Below are positions 18,031-25,595 of a stretch of DNA of 64,000 nucleotides, piece after piece. Below the pieces are notes generated by a model, which saw only the letters and a program-made list of their open reading frames with translations, was not told where the DNA came from and made no database searches. Positions within the stretch are counted from its first letter, which is position 1; each line of letters begins with the position of its first letter. The translations under genes and the position numbers were made by a program. Location: contig NZ_PVNG01000003.1 in assembly GCF_003001935.1 (NCBI RefSeq), forward strand, positions 496,001-560,000, in the 5' to 3' direction. Source of the stretch: Nonomuraea fuscirosea. GTDB taxonomy: Bacteria > Actinomycetota > Actinomycetes > Streptosporangiales > Streptosporangiaceae.

Positions 18031-18049
18031 GATAGAACTTGTTTCTATC
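18031..18049. promoter_or_regulatory. Perfect 7-bp inverted repeat in a divergent promoter
   Basis: GATAGAA-CTTGT-TTCTATC lies 39 bases before the acyltransferase start and 111 bases before the DUF3068 start. The core AGAA-N5-TTCT equals the spacing of the sites at 2961 and 4577. It also comes within one base of the KstR consensus TnnAACnnGTTnnA (TAGAACTTGTTTCT). Confidence 0.5.
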
Positions 18050-18159
18050 AATTTGGTTGCGGTGGTAGGGGCGCCCGTGACGGGCATCACCCCCTGTCAT
18101 ACTTTGTTGCTCGACGATCGCACCAGACGACAACGTGTTCTACTAAGGCGGAGGCCTCG

Positions 18160-19083
18160 ATGGGTCGTATCTCAACGCTCGTCCTCATCGGGTTCGGGGC
18201 TTTCTTCATCGCGCTGGCGCCGCTGCTGAAATTCTGGGCGGCCGGCCAGATCATCTCGGCCCCGGCCGACCAGTTCGGCATCTCGCGGCTGGAGGCCAAG
18301 GGCGCCCAGTACTTCTCGCTGCAGGACCTCAAGGTGCTGACCGGCGACCTCGACATCATCGTCACCACCCGCGGCGACGTGAAGGAGGCCACCAGCGACC
18401 GGGTCGTCTGGGACGAGGCCATGGTCGTCAACGACGTCACCAACAAGCGGCCGCAGATCGACATCTCCGAGCGCCGCAGCGCCTTCAACCGCTACACGGG
18501 CGCGGGCGTGAACTGCTGCGGCACCAGCGTGGAGAAGGCGCCGGTGACGATCGAGGGCCAGGTCTACAAGTTCCCGTTCGACGTGGAGAAGAAGACGTAC
18601 AAGGTGTTCAACTCCACGGCGGGCAAGGCGTTCGACGCCACGTTCGTCCGCGAGGACAACGTCAACGGCCTGCCCGTCTACGTCTTCGAGCAGTCCGTGC
18701 CGCCGACCAAGACCGAGACCCGCACCGCCCCCGCCAACGTGCTCGGCATGACCGGCACCACCGGGGACGTGCAGGTGGACCGCTGGTACGACGGCAAGAC
18801 CACGTACTGGATCGAGCCCGTCACCGGGTCGCCCGTCCGCCAGGAGGTGCAGCGCCACGAGGTGCTGAAGACACAGGACGGCGTCGAGCGCTCCGCGGCC
18901 TTCATCGCCACCGCGAAGATGACCGAGAAGACCGTCGAGGAACTGGTCAAGGACGCGCAGGACGGCAAGAGCACGATCAACCTGCTGCGCAACACGATTC
19001 CGCTGGTCCTGCTCGTCGTGGGCGTCTTCCTGGTCCTCGCCGGGATCATCGTGGGGCGTCGCCGGCCGACCGCCGGCGAGTGA
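18160..19083 (+). CDS. DUF3068 (PorA-family-named) membrane protein
   Basis: 307 residues with one N-terminal membrane helix (MGRISTLVLIGFGAFFIALAPLL), a large outer domain and a second helix at the C-terminus (NTIPLVLLVVGVFLVLAGIIVGRRR). The outer part shows DUF3068 landmarks: GVNCCGTS, YKFPFDVEKKTYKVFNSTAGKAF, NGLPVYVFEQSV and DRWYDGKTTYWIEPVTGSPV. The two adjacent Cys may pair with each other or mark a redox site. Databases often call this family porin PorA, but there is no real porin evidence here. GGCGGAGG precedes the ATG. It is divergent from the acyltransferase and ends in a strong terminator. Confidence 0.88.
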   Translation: MGRISTLVLIGFGAFFIALAPLLKFWAAGQIISAPADQFGISRLEAKGAQYFSLQDLKVLTGDLDIIVTTRGDVKEATSDRVVWDEAMVVNDVTNKRPQIDISERRSAFNRYTGAGVNCCGTSVEKAPVTIEGQVYKFPFDVEKKTYKVFNSTAGKAFDATFVREDNVNGLPVYVFEQSVPPTKTETRTAPANVLGMTGTTGDVQVDRWYDGKTTYWIEPVTGSPVRQEVQRHEVLKTQDGVERSAAFIATAKMTEKTVEELVKDAQDGKSTINLLRNTIPLVLLVVGVFLVLAGIIVGRRRPTAGE

Positions 19084-19102
19084 CGTCCGGGCATTTGTCC
19101 GA

Positions 19103-19132
19103 GGGCCCGTGAGAACGGGCCCTTTTTCTTTT
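19103..19132 (+). terminator. Rho-independent terminator after the DUF3068 gene
   Basis: An 8-bp perfect stem GGGCCCGT/ACGGGCCC with a GAGA tetraloop is followed by a run TTTTTCTTTT. It begins 20 bases after the stop and is the clearest intrinsic terminator of the window. Confidence 0.93.
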
Positions 19133-19145
19133 CCGAAAAGCGAAC

Positions 19146-19159
19146 TAGAACGAGTTATA
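19146..19159. promoter_or_regulatory. KstR-type operator match (distal)
   Basis: TAGAACGAGTTATA fits the KstR consensus TnnAACnnGTTnnA at every fixed base. It lies 87 bases before the monooxygenase start. KstR is the TetR-family repressor of cholesterol catabolism in mycobacteria and relatives. The identification rests on consensus match plus the sterol-type genes downstream. Confidence 0.6.
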
Positions 19160-19191
19160 GCTCAAGGTTACCCGTGAGTACCAGACGAGAA

Positions 19192-19214
19192 GTTCTAGTC
19201 TAGAACGCGTTGCA
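19192..19214. promoter_or_regulatory. KstR-type operator match (proximal) joined to a palindrome
   Basis: TAGAACGCGTTGCA at 19201-19214 fits TnnAACnnGTTnnA exactly. Its left half is shared with a perfect palindrome GTTCTAG-T-CTAGAAC at 19192-19206. The site ends 31 bases before the monooxygenase ATG, a normal place for repression. Two matches within 70 bases make chance less likely. Confidence 0.65.
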
Positions 19215-19245
19215 GTTTGCCGGTTGGCGGACGTATGGTCGGGCC

Positions 19246-20352
19246 ATGCGGACACGTGTCACGGACATGTTCGGAATCGACTTGCCGATCTTCGCTTTCA
19301 GTCACTGCAGGGACGTGGTCGCCGCGGTGAGCCGGGCGGGCGGCATGGGCGTGCTCGGCGCGCTCTACTTCACGCCGGAGGAGCTCGAACAGGAGCTCAA
19401 ATGGATCGACGACCACGTGGACGGCAGGCCGTACGGGGTCGACGTGGTCATGCCGGCCTCGTACGAGGGTGCCGACTTCGCGCCCGAGGAACTGGTCGGC
19501 CGGCTGCGCTCGATGATCCCCGACGGGCACCGCGCCTTCGTCGAGGACCTCCTGGCCAAGCACGGCGTCCCGCCGCTGTCGGCCGACGCCGAAGCCGGCC
19601 GGGTGCTGCTCGGCTGGACCGACGCCACCGCCCGCCCCCAGGTGGAGGTGGCCCTGCGCCATCCCATCGCGCTCCTCGCCAACGCCCTCGGCCCGCCGCC
19701 CGCCGACGTGGTGAAGCTCGCGCACGATCACGGCGTCAAGGTCGCCGCGCTCGCCTCGACCCCGCGCCACGCGCTCAAGCAGGTGGAGGTGGGGGTGGAC
19801 GTGGTCGTCGCCCAGGGCACGGAGGCCGGCGGCCACACCGGCGAGATCTCCACCATGGTCCTCATCCCGCAGGTCGTGGACGCCGTGGACGTGCCCGTGC
19901 TGGCGGCGGGCGGCATCGGCAACGGCCGCCAGATGGCCGCCGGGATGGCGCTCGGGGCCGACGGGGTCTGGACCGGCTCCCTGTGGCTCACGGTCGAGGA
20001 GGCCGACACCCCGGAGATGGCCAAACGCCGCATCCTCTCGGCCACCTCCCGCGACACCGTCCGCTCCCGCAGCTGGACCGGCAAGCCGGCGCGGCTGCTC
20101 AAGAACGAGTGGACGCAGGCGTGGGAGTCGGAGGAGTCGCCCGGGACGCTGCCGATGCCGCTGCAGTTCATGCTGGTCTCCGACGCCCTGCGCCGCATCG
20201 GCCGCTCCGACGCCACCGAACTGGCCACCTTCCCGGCCGGCCAGATCATCGGCGTGATGAACCAGGTACGGCCGGCCAAGGACGTGGTCTTCAGCCTGGT
20301 GGAGGAGTACGGCGAGGCTCTGGACCGCCTCGCCCGCCTCACCGACGAATGA
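19246..20352 (+). CDS. Nitronate monooxygenase / 2-nitropropane dioxygenase-family FMN protein
   Basis: 368 residues from ATG 19246, a TIM-barrel flavoprotein. Landmarks are LPIFAFSHCRDVVAAVSRAGGMGVLGA at the start, the FMN-binding VAQGTEAGGHTGE with the family His, and PVLAAGGIGNGRQMAAGMALGADGVWTGS for the phosphate. Family members oxidise nitronates, but many act as reductases or isomerases on CoA thioesters. In mycobacteria IpdC (Rv3553), of this family, works in steroid ring degradation. Two KstR-type operator matches lie upstream and EchA19- and FadD19-like genes lie downstream, so a steroid CoA-thioester role is more likely here than nitronate oxidation. That step is inference. Confidence 0.82.
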   Translation: MRTRVTDMFGIDLPIFAFSHCRDVVAAVSRAGGMGVLGALYFTPEELEQELKWIDDHVDGRPYGVDVVMPASYEGADFAPEELVGRLRSMIPDGHRAFVEDLLAKHGVPPLSADAEAGRVLLGWTDATARPQVEVALRHPIALLANALGPPPADVVKLAHDHGVKVAALASTPRHALKQVEVGVDVVVAQGTEAGGHTGEISTMVLIPQVVDAVDVPVLAAGGIGNGRQMAAGMALGADGVWTGSLWLTVEEADTPEMAKRRILSATSRDTVRSRSWTGKPARLLKNEWTQAWESEESPGTLPMPLQFMLVSDALRRIGRSDATELATFPAGQIIGVMNQVRPAKDVVFSLVEEYGEALDRLARLTDE

Positions 20353-20356
20353 CCGC

Positions 20357-20761
20357 TCAGACGGGAACGACGGTCACCATGCTTTCGAGCCCCACGAAGT
20401 CGTCGGTGTTACGGGTGTAGAGCGGCAGGCCCCGGCTGGACGCCACCGCGGCGATCATGAGGTCCATGCGCCGGGGCCGGGGGTCGCGCTTCGCCGCGAT
20501 CGTGAGCGCGACAAGGCTGCCGTAGCGGGTGGCCGCATCGTTGTCGAAAGGGAGCGGCTCGAAGTCGACCACGGCGCTGCCCAGTCGCTCCATGCGAGCG
20601 GCCCGGGTCGCCGCGTCCCGCGCCATGGACACACCTTGGTGCAGCTCGGCGAGCGTGATCGTGGTGAGCTTCGGTATGGCCGGCAGAGCGTCAGGAGATA
20701 TCTCGCTGAGGTCGATGTAGACGCAGGTGTCGATGACCCCGGAAGCGCGACGTTCAGTCAC
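20357..20761 (-). CDS. vapC: VapC-like PIN-domain toxin
   Basis: 134 residues from GTG 20761. The PIN ribonuclease acidic residues are visible: Asp in [14 protein letters not shown], Glu in TLAELHQGV, Asp in [13 protein letters not shown] and Asp pair in [11 protein letters not shown]. VapC toxins cleave tRNA or rRNA when freed from their antitoxin. The start overlaps the end of the antitoxin gene by 8 bp (GTGACTGA), the usual coupling of these operons. It sits convergent to, and 4 bases from, the monooxygenase gene, inside the putative sterol region. It is probably a recently inserted or maintained stability module; no transposon ends were seen. Confidence 0.9.
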   Translation of the reverse strand: MTERRASGVIDTCVYIDLSEISPDALPAIPKLTTITLAELHQGVSMARDAATRAARMERLGSAVVDFEPLPFDNDAATRYGSLVALTIAAKRDPRPRRMDLMIAAVASSRGLPLYTRNTDDFVGLESMVTVVPV

Positions 20762-21035
20762 GCCGGCGCTCCCAGGGGTCGTCGTCGTCCACGCGGTCCT
20801 CTGTCCCGAAGAACTCGTCAGCCTCGCGGCGCATCTCGGCGTAGTCGACCCGGGGGAGCAGCCGATGCTTCGCGACCAGCTCTTCGGCGGTCAAGTGGCG
20901 CCTGCGCGGAAGTGGCCGCAGCTCCGCTATCTCGACGCCGTTGCGGGTGATGTGGAAGATCTCGCCCGCTTCGACCTCATTCATGACGGCTGCGGAGTTG
21001 TTGCGGAACTCTCGCTGACTGATGACCTTCAACAT
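20754..21035 (-). CDS. Phd/YefM-type antitoxin
   Basis: 93 residues from ATG 21035, with GGTGAGG just upstream; a GTG nine bases earlier is also possible. The N-terminal half, [33 protein letters not shown] followed by VEIAELRP, is the Phd/YefM DNA-binding fold. The C-terminal half ([25 protein letters not shown]) is acidic and should wrap the PIN toxin encoded next. The pair would autorepress through the GTAGC repeats upstream. Mixed pairing of a Phd-type antitoxin with a VapC-type toxin is common. Confidence 0.9.
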   Translation of the reverse strand: MLKVISQREFRNNSAAVMNEVEAGEIFHITRNGVEIAELRPLPRRRHLTAEELVAKHRLLPRVDYAEMRREADEFFGTEDRVDDDDPWERRRD

Positions 21036-21045
21036 GCACCTCACC

Positions 21046-21072
21046 GTAGCCTTGTGTAGCCCACCGTGCTAC
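21046..21072. promoter_or_regulatory. GTAGC repeats, candidate toxin-antitoxin operator
   Basis: GTAGC occurs at 21046-21050 and 21056-21060 and inverted (GCTAC) at 21068-21072. The last two form an inverted repeat with a 7-base spacer. They lie 11-37 bases before the antitoxin start, as expected for autoregulation. Confidence 0.5.
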
Positions 21073-21096
21073 AGGTTCAGTGTAACCCCGCGAAAG

Positions 21097-21906
21097 TCAG
21101 TGGCCGCGGTAGGTGGCGGGGCGCTTTTCGCGGAAGGCCCTTGTGCCTTCCTTGGCGTCCTCCGAGCCGATCACCGGCCAGCCGAGCTCGTCCGAGACCT
21201 TCAGGGCGTCCACCTCCGGCATGCCCAGCGTGTCCCGGTACGTGCGCAGAATCGCCTGGACGGCCAGCGGGCCCGAGGAGGCCACGTTCTCGGCCAGTTC
21301 GCGGGCCGCCGTGAGGGCCTGGCCGTCCGGGACCACGCGGTTGACCAGGCCCATCGACAGCGCCTCCGCCGCCGTGATGGGGCGGCCGGTGAGCAGGAGG
21401 TCCATGGCGTGGCAGTACGGGATCTGCCGGGGCAGCCGGACGGCGCTGCCGCCCATGGGGAACAGCGCGCGCTTGGCCTCGAACAGGCCCAGGGTGGCCG
21501 ACTCGGCCACGATCCGCAGGTCCGTGCCCACCAGCAGTTCGGTGCCTCCGGCGACGGCGTAGCCCTCCACCGCGCAGATGATCGGCTTGGTCGGCAGGTC
21601 CTCGCGCAGCAGGCCCTTCCAGTGGAAGTTGGCGATCTGGGCGGCCCTGGCCTGCACCTCGGGGTCCGCCGACGGCTGGCCCATGGCCTTGAGGTCGGCG
21701 CCGGCGCAGAAGGTGCCCTGCGCCCCGGTCAGGATCGCGACCCTGATCTCCGGCTCCTCCGACGCGTACGCCCACGCCGAGGCCAGCCCGATCAGCATGT
21801 CCGAGGACAGCGCGTTGCGGGCCTCGGGCCGGTTCATCGTGACGGTCAGGACGTGGCCGTCACGCTCGATCCGGCAGTGGGGGGTGCTGATCGGCAGGAG
21901 CTCCAC
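21097..21906 (-). CDS. echA19: EchA19-like enoyl-CoA hydratase
   Basis: 269 residues from GTG 21906, with GGAGG five bases upstream. Crotonase fold: oxyanion-hole segments FCAGADLKAMG and AVEGYAVAGGTELLVGTD, and FEAKRALFPMGGSAVRLPRQIPY. The C-terminal half matches what I recall of mycobacterial EchA19 closely: LLLTGRPITAAEALSMGL, VVPDGQALT, SGPLAVQAILR and the tail DAKEGTRAFREKRP. EchA19 hydrates the steroid side-chain enoyl-CoA and sits beside FadD19 in mycobacteria. Here a FadD19-like gene ends the divergent operon. A KstR2-type palindrome lies 22 bases before the start. Confidence 0.88.
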   Translation of the reverse strand: MELLPISTPHCRIERDGHVLTVTMNRPEARNALSSDMLIGLASAWAYASEEPEIRVAILTGAQGTFCAGADLKAMGQPSADPEVQARAAQIANFHWKGLLREDLPTKPIICAVEGYAVAGGTELLVGTDLRIVAESATLGLFEAKRALFPMGGSAVRLPRQIPYCHAMDLLLTGRPITAAEALSMGLVNRVVPDGQALTAARELAENVASSGPLAVQAILRTYRDTLGMPEVDALKVSDELGWPVIGSEDAKEGTRAFREKRPATYRGH

Positions 21907-21927
21907 GGATGCCTCCGAAGTGACTTA

Positions 21928-21941
21928 ATCAAGCGCTTGCT
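21928..21941. promoter_or_regulatory. KstR2-type operator match
   Basis: ATCAAGCGCTTGCT fits the KstR2 consensus AnCAAGnnCTTGnT at every fixed base and contains the perfect 10-bp palindrome CAAGCGCTTG. It lies in the divergent region between the hydratase and the fadD operon. Other TetR-family regulators use CAAGCGCTTG-like sites, so the regulator is not certain. Confidence 0.6.
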
Positions 21942-21970
21942 ACGGACTTTGGCCCAGGATACGCTCCCAT

Positions 21971-22001
21971 GAGCAAACGAGAACAGGTTCCTGTTTTGCT
22001 C
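21971..22001. promoter_or_regulatory. Long inverted repeat with KstR-like core before the fadD operon
   Basis: GAGCAAA and TTTGCTC-like arms enclose AACAGG-TT-CCTGTT at 21982-21995. The core AGAACAGGTTCC has AAC-N2-GTT as in KstR sites, but the outer T and A of the consensus are missing. It is 134 bases before the operon start. Confidence 0.45.
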
Positions 22002-22005
22002 GCGC

Positions 22006-22114
22006 GACGACGCGAGAGAGCGCCGTCGTCTGGAGGAGCGGCGAGAGCGGAGCGACCAGAGCGGGGGAAGACGGCGGCATCAAGGGCGACCGAGCCCGCT
22101 TCACGGAGTGAAGC
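22006..22114 (+). promoter_or_regulatory. Structured leader of the fadD operon
   Basis: Between the operator and the synthetase start the leader holds two perfect hairpins, GACGACG...CGTCGTC (22006-22030) and GCTTCAC-GGA-GTGAAGC (22098-22114), and a purine-rich GAG/GCG-repeat stretch between them. The second hairpin ends 8 bases before the AGGAG ribosome site. No known riboswitch was recognised. Confidence 0.4.
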
Positions 22115-22134
22115 CATGAGCAGAGGAGAAACAG

Positions 22135-23688
22135 ATGGGCACGCTCGGTTTCTGGAGGCTCGCGCAGGCGGATCCCGAGTGGATCGCGGCCGTGGACCCC
22201 GACGGCACGCAGCACCGCGCGGGTGACCTGCTGGCCCGCTCGAACCGCCTCGTCCACGGGCTGCGCGAGCTCGGACTCCAGCCCGGCGACGGCATCTGCG
22301 GCCTGGTGCCGAACGGCGCCGACGGGCTCGTCCTGTATCTCGCCGCGCTCCAGGCCGGCTGGTACTACACGCCGGTCAACTGGCATCTGACCGGGCCCGA
22401 GATCGCGTACATCGTCTCCGACAGCGAGGCGAAGGCGTTCTTCGTGCACCCGCGCTACCTGGGCGAGGGTGTCAGGGGAGCCGAGGCCATCGAGCCCGAG
22501 CGCCGCTTCCTCATCGGCGCGGCCACGGGGGCGGAGGGTTTCCTGGACGTGAGCGAGCTCACCGAGGGGCAGCCCGACACCGCCCCCGCCGACCGCACCG
22601 CCGGCGCCACCATGCACTACACCTCCGGCACCACGGGCAAGCCCAAAGGCGTCAGACGGCCGCTCAGCGGCATGGATCCGGACGAGTCCGCCGAGCTCAT
22701 GACGTTCCTCCTCACCCTGTTCGGCATCACCCCCGGCCGCCCGAACGCCCACCTGGTGACCTCGCCGAGCTACCACACGGCGGTGACCCAGTTCGGCGGC
22801 ACGGCCCTGCACATGGGCCACACCCTCGTCTACATGGACAAGTGGGACGCCGAGGAGATGCTGGCGCTGTGCGAGCGGCATCGCGTCACCAACTCGCACC
22901 TGGTCCCCACCCACTTCAAGCGGCTGCTCGCGCTGCCGGAGCAGACCCGCGCGAAGTACGACCTCTCCTCGCTCTCCTGGATGATCCACGCCGCCGCCCC
23001 CTGTCCAGTCCCGGTCAAGTGGGCGATGCTCGAGTGGTGGGGCGACTGCGTCTACGAGTACTACGCGGCCACCGAGGGCGGCGGCACCCTGGCCACGCCC
23101 GAGGGCTGGAAGGCGCACCCGGGCACGGTCGGCTCGGCCTGGCCGATCAGCGAGCTGCTCATCGCGGACGACGAGGGCGAACCGGTGCCCACCGGCACGC
23201 CCGGGACGATCTACATGAAGATGATGGGCGCCACGTTCGAGTACAAGGGCGACCCCGCCAAGACCGCCGCGAGCCGGCTGAAGGACTACTTCACCGTCGG
23301 CGACATCGGCTACCTGGACGAGGACGGCTTCCTCTACCTGTGCGACCGCAAGGCCGACATGATCATCTCCGGCGGGGCGAACATCTACCCGGCCGAGATC
23401 GAGAACGAGCTGATGATCCACCCCAAGGTGGCCGACGTGGCCGTGTTCGGCATCCCGGACGAGGAGTGGGGCGAGCAGATCAAGGCCGTCGTCGAGCCGG
23501 CTCAGAACGCGGAGCCGGGGCCAGAGCTGGCCGCCGAGCTGCTGGCCTCGCTGGAGGGCCGCCTGTCCAGGATGAAGTGGCCCAAGAGCATCGACTTCAT
23601 CGCCGAGATGCCCCGCGAACCCAACGGCAAGCTGCTGAAACGCAAACTCCGAGCCCCGTACTGGGAGGGACACGACCGTGCCATCTGA
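22135..23688 (+). CDS. Acyl-CoA synthetase, first gene of the sterol-type operon
   Basis: 517-residue ANL-superfamily ligase, with AGAGGAG upstream. Motifs: MHYTSGTTGKPKGVRRPL (A3), YYAATEGGG (A5 region), DEDGFLYLCDRKADMIISGG and ANIYPAEIE (hinge), and catalytic Lys in PREPNGKLLKRK. It is a paralogue of the synthetase at 1516 rather than of the FadD19-like protein at the end of the same operon. Two ligases in one operon suggest two acid substrates, for instance the intact side-chain acid and a shortened or ring-derived acid. The 3' end overlaps the DUF35 gene by 11 bp. Confidence 0.88.
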   Translation: MGTLGFWRLAQADPEWIAAVDPDGTQHRAGDLLARSNRLVHGLRELGLQPGDGICGLVPNGADGLVLYLAALQAGWYYTPVNWHLTGPEIAYIVSDSEAKAFFVHPRYLGEGVRGAEAIEPERRFLIGAATGAEGFLDVSELTEGQPDTAPADRTAGATMHYTSGTTGKPKGVRRPLSGMDPDESAELMTFLLTLFGITPGRPNAHLVTSPSYHTAVTQFGGTALHMGHTLVYMDKWDAEEMLALCERHRVTNSHLVPTHFKRLLALPEQTRAKYDLSSLSWMIHAAAPCPVPVKWAMLEWWGDCVYEYYAATEGGGTLATPEGWKAHPGTVGSAWPISELLIADDEGEPVPTGTPGTIYMKMMGATFEYKGDPAKTAASRLKDYFTVGDIGYLDEDGFLYLCDRKADMIISGGANIYPAEIENELMIHPKVADVAVFGIPDEEWGEQIKAVVEPAQNAEPGPELAAELLASLEGRLSRMKWPKSIDFIAEMPREPNGKLLKRKLRAPYWEGHDRAI

Positions 23689-24577
23689 TCCCCTGGTCGC
23701 TCAGCACGTCCTGGAGTTCCCGGGCGGCTACACGCGGACGACAGGACCGGTGATCGGCCGGTTCCTGACCGAATTACGCGCTCGCCGCATCGTGGGGGTC
23801 AGGACGGCGGAGGGCCGGGTGCTCGTCCCGCCCCTGGAGTACGACCCCGAGACCGGCGAGCCGGTCACCGGCGAGTACACGGAGGTGGGCCCGGCCGGCA
23901 CGGTGAAGACGTGGGCCTGGGTGGAGCAGCCGCTGGACAGCCACCCCCTCGACCGCCCCTTCGCCTGGGCGCTGATCGAGCTGGACGGCGCGGACACCGC
24001 GCTGCTGCACGCCGTGGCCGCGGACAACGCCAAGGCGATGGCGGCGGGCATGCGGGTCTGGCCGGTCTGGAGCGACCGGCCCACCGGCCACATCACCGAC
24101 ATCTCCCACTTCGCGCCCGAGGTCACGAAGATCGTCTCGAACGTACGCGCCGAGTACCGCCTCCAGGCCGGCGGCGCGCTGCGGACCTTCCTGGAGGGCG
24201 TCGAGCGCGGCGTCCTCCTGGCCGGCCGGTGCGAGCGGTGCGCGAAGGTGTACGTGCCCTACCGGCTGAACTGCCCCGAGTGCGGACAGAGCCTGGGGGA
24301 CACGTTCGAGGTGCCCGACACCGGGACGATCACCACGTTCGCCATCAACAACCTGCCCGATCCCCGGGCCCCCGAGGTGCCGTTCGTCTCGGCGTACATT
24401 CTGCTCGACACCACCGACATCCCCATGATCGCCCTCATCGGCGACGTTCCCGCACACGAGGTGCGCCAGGGCATGCGGGTCAAGGCGGTCTGGGTGCCCG
24501 AGAGCGAGCGCACGGCGTCCATGGCGAACATCCGCTGGTTCGCCCCCACCGGCGAGCCCGACGTGGAGCTGTCATGA
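23678..24577 (+). CDS. Two-part DUF35 (OB-fold, zinc-ribbon) partner of Ltp aldolases
   Basis: 299 residues from GTG 23678. The C-terminal half is a normal DUF35 protein: a zinc ribbon with Cys185, Cys188, Cys199 and Cys202 (CERC...CPEC), then an OB-fold (DTGTITTFAINNLPDPRAPEVPF). The N-terminal half (about 30-150) looks like a second OB-fold, so the protein is double the usual ~130-residue length. Length and position before two SCP2-thiolase-like genes match Rv3521 before ltp4-ltp3. DUF35 proteins form obligate complexes with Ltp aldolases that release the sterol side chain, and the OB-fold shapes the acyl-CoA site. Its stop overlaps the next start (ATGA). Confidence 0.85.
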   Translation: MPSDPLVAQHVLEFPGGYTRTTGPVIGRFLTELRARRIVGVRTAEGRVLVPPLEYDPETGEPVTGEYTEVGPAGTVKTWAWVEQPLDSHPLDRPFAWALIELDGADTALLHAVAADNAKAMAAGMRVWPVWSDRPTGHITDISHFAPEVTKIVSNVRAEYRLQAGGALRTFLEGVERGVLLAGRCERCAKVYVPYRLNCPECGQSLGDTFEVPDTGTITTFAINNLPDPRAPEVPFVSAYILLDTTDIPMIALIGDVPAHEVRQGMRVKAVWVPESERTASMANIRWFAPTGEPDVELS

Positions 24578-25593
24578 GAGATGTGGCGATCGTCGCGTTC
24601 GCCCAGACGCGGCACACCGATCACGACACCGGCCTGACCGAGCCCGAGCTGATCGCGCCGGTGATCAACGAGATCAAGGAGCGCACCGGGCTCAGGCGGT
24701 TCGGCTTCACCTGCTCGGGCAGCTGCGACTATCTCGCCGGGGCCCCGTTCTCGTTCGTCTCGGCCCTCGACGCGCTGGCCGCCTGGCCGCCGATCTCCGA
24801 GAGCCATGTCGAGATGGACGGCGCCTGGGCCCTGTACGAGGCGTGGGTCCGGCTCCAGCACGGCGACATCGACTCGGCCCTCGTCTACGGGTTCGGCAAG
24901 TCGTCGCTCGGCGACCTGCGCACGATCATGACGTTGCAGCTGGACCCGTACTATCTGGCTCCGCTCGGCCTCGACCAGCTCTCCTACGCCGCGCTCCAGG
25001 CCAACGCGGTCGGCGCGGACCGGGCGGAGCTCGACGAGATCGTCCGGCGCAGCCGGGCCGACGGCCGGGGCAACCCGTACGCGCTCGATCTGCCCGAACC
25101 GGACGGCGAGGACTTCGCCGTACAACCACTCAAGAAGACGGACGTGCCCCCCATCACGGACGGCGCCGCCGCGATCGTGCTGGCCACCGGCGACCTGGCC
25201 ACCCGGCTCTGCGCCACCCCCGCCTACATCAGGGGCATCGCCCACCGCACCGAACCCCACTACCTGGGCCTGCGCGACCTGTCCGGCTCGGCCTCCGCCG
25301 CCGACGCCGCGCGGGCCGCCGGAGTCGGCAAGGCGCCCGTCGAGGTGGCCGAGCTGCACGCCCAGTTCCCGCACGAGGAGATCATCCTGCGGCGGGCGCT
25401 CGAACTCGGCGGCGGCACCCTGATCAACCCGTCGGGCGGGCCGCTGGCCGCCAACCCCGTCATGGCCACGGGGCTCATCCGCATCGGCGAGGCCGCGCGG
25501 CACATCCACGACGGCCGGGCCCGCCGCACGGTCGCCCACGCCGCGAGCGGCCCCTGCCTGCAGCAGAACCTCGTGACCGTCCTGGAGGCATGA
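24574..25593 (+). CDS. ltp4: Ltp4-like SCP2-thiolase-fold steroid side-chain aldolase
   Basis: 339 residues. Thiolase fold with NPSGGPLAANPVMATGLIRIGEAA near the end and a C-terminal SGPCLQQN in place of the thiolase CxG loop. Where degradative thiolases have the nucleophilic Cys, this protein reads VEMDGAWALYEAW, so claisen chemistry through an acyl-cysteine is unlikely. This fits Ltp-type retro-aldolases, which split a beta-hydroxyacyl-CoA side chain. Position between a DUF35 gene and a second SCP2-thiolase matches Rv3522. In rhodococci Ltp3/Ltp4 are tied to C-24-branched sterols such as sitosterol. Translation is coupled to the DUF35 gene by ATGA overlap. Confidence 0.82.
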   Translation: MRDVAIVAFAQTRHTDHDTGLTEPELIAPVINEIKERTGLRRFGFTCSGSCDYLAGAPFSFVSALDALAAWPPISESHVEMDGAWALYEAWVRLQHGDIDSALVYGFGKSSLGDLRTIMTLQLDPYYLAPLGLDQLSYAALQANAVGADRAELDEIVRRSRADGRGNPYALDLPEPDGEDFAVQPLKKTDVPPITDGAAAIVLATGDLATRLCATPAYIRGIAHRTEPHYLGLRDLSGSASAADAARAAGVGKAPVEVAELHAQFPHEEIILRRALELGGGTLINPSGGPLAANPVMATGLIRIGEAARHIHDGRARRTVAHAASGPCLQQNLVTVLEA

Positions 25594-25595
25594 CC

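Noticed and set aside
17993..18133. N-terminal extension of the acyltransferase
   Set aside because: It would cover the divergent promoter and inverted repeat; the family N-terminus begins at MRSRDAALDGIRAFAA with a ribosome site.
21969..22226. 85-codon open frame beginning MSKREQVPVLLARRRER
   Set aside because: It overlaps the operator, leader and start of fadD in a different frame, is very Arg-rich, and has no ribosome site.
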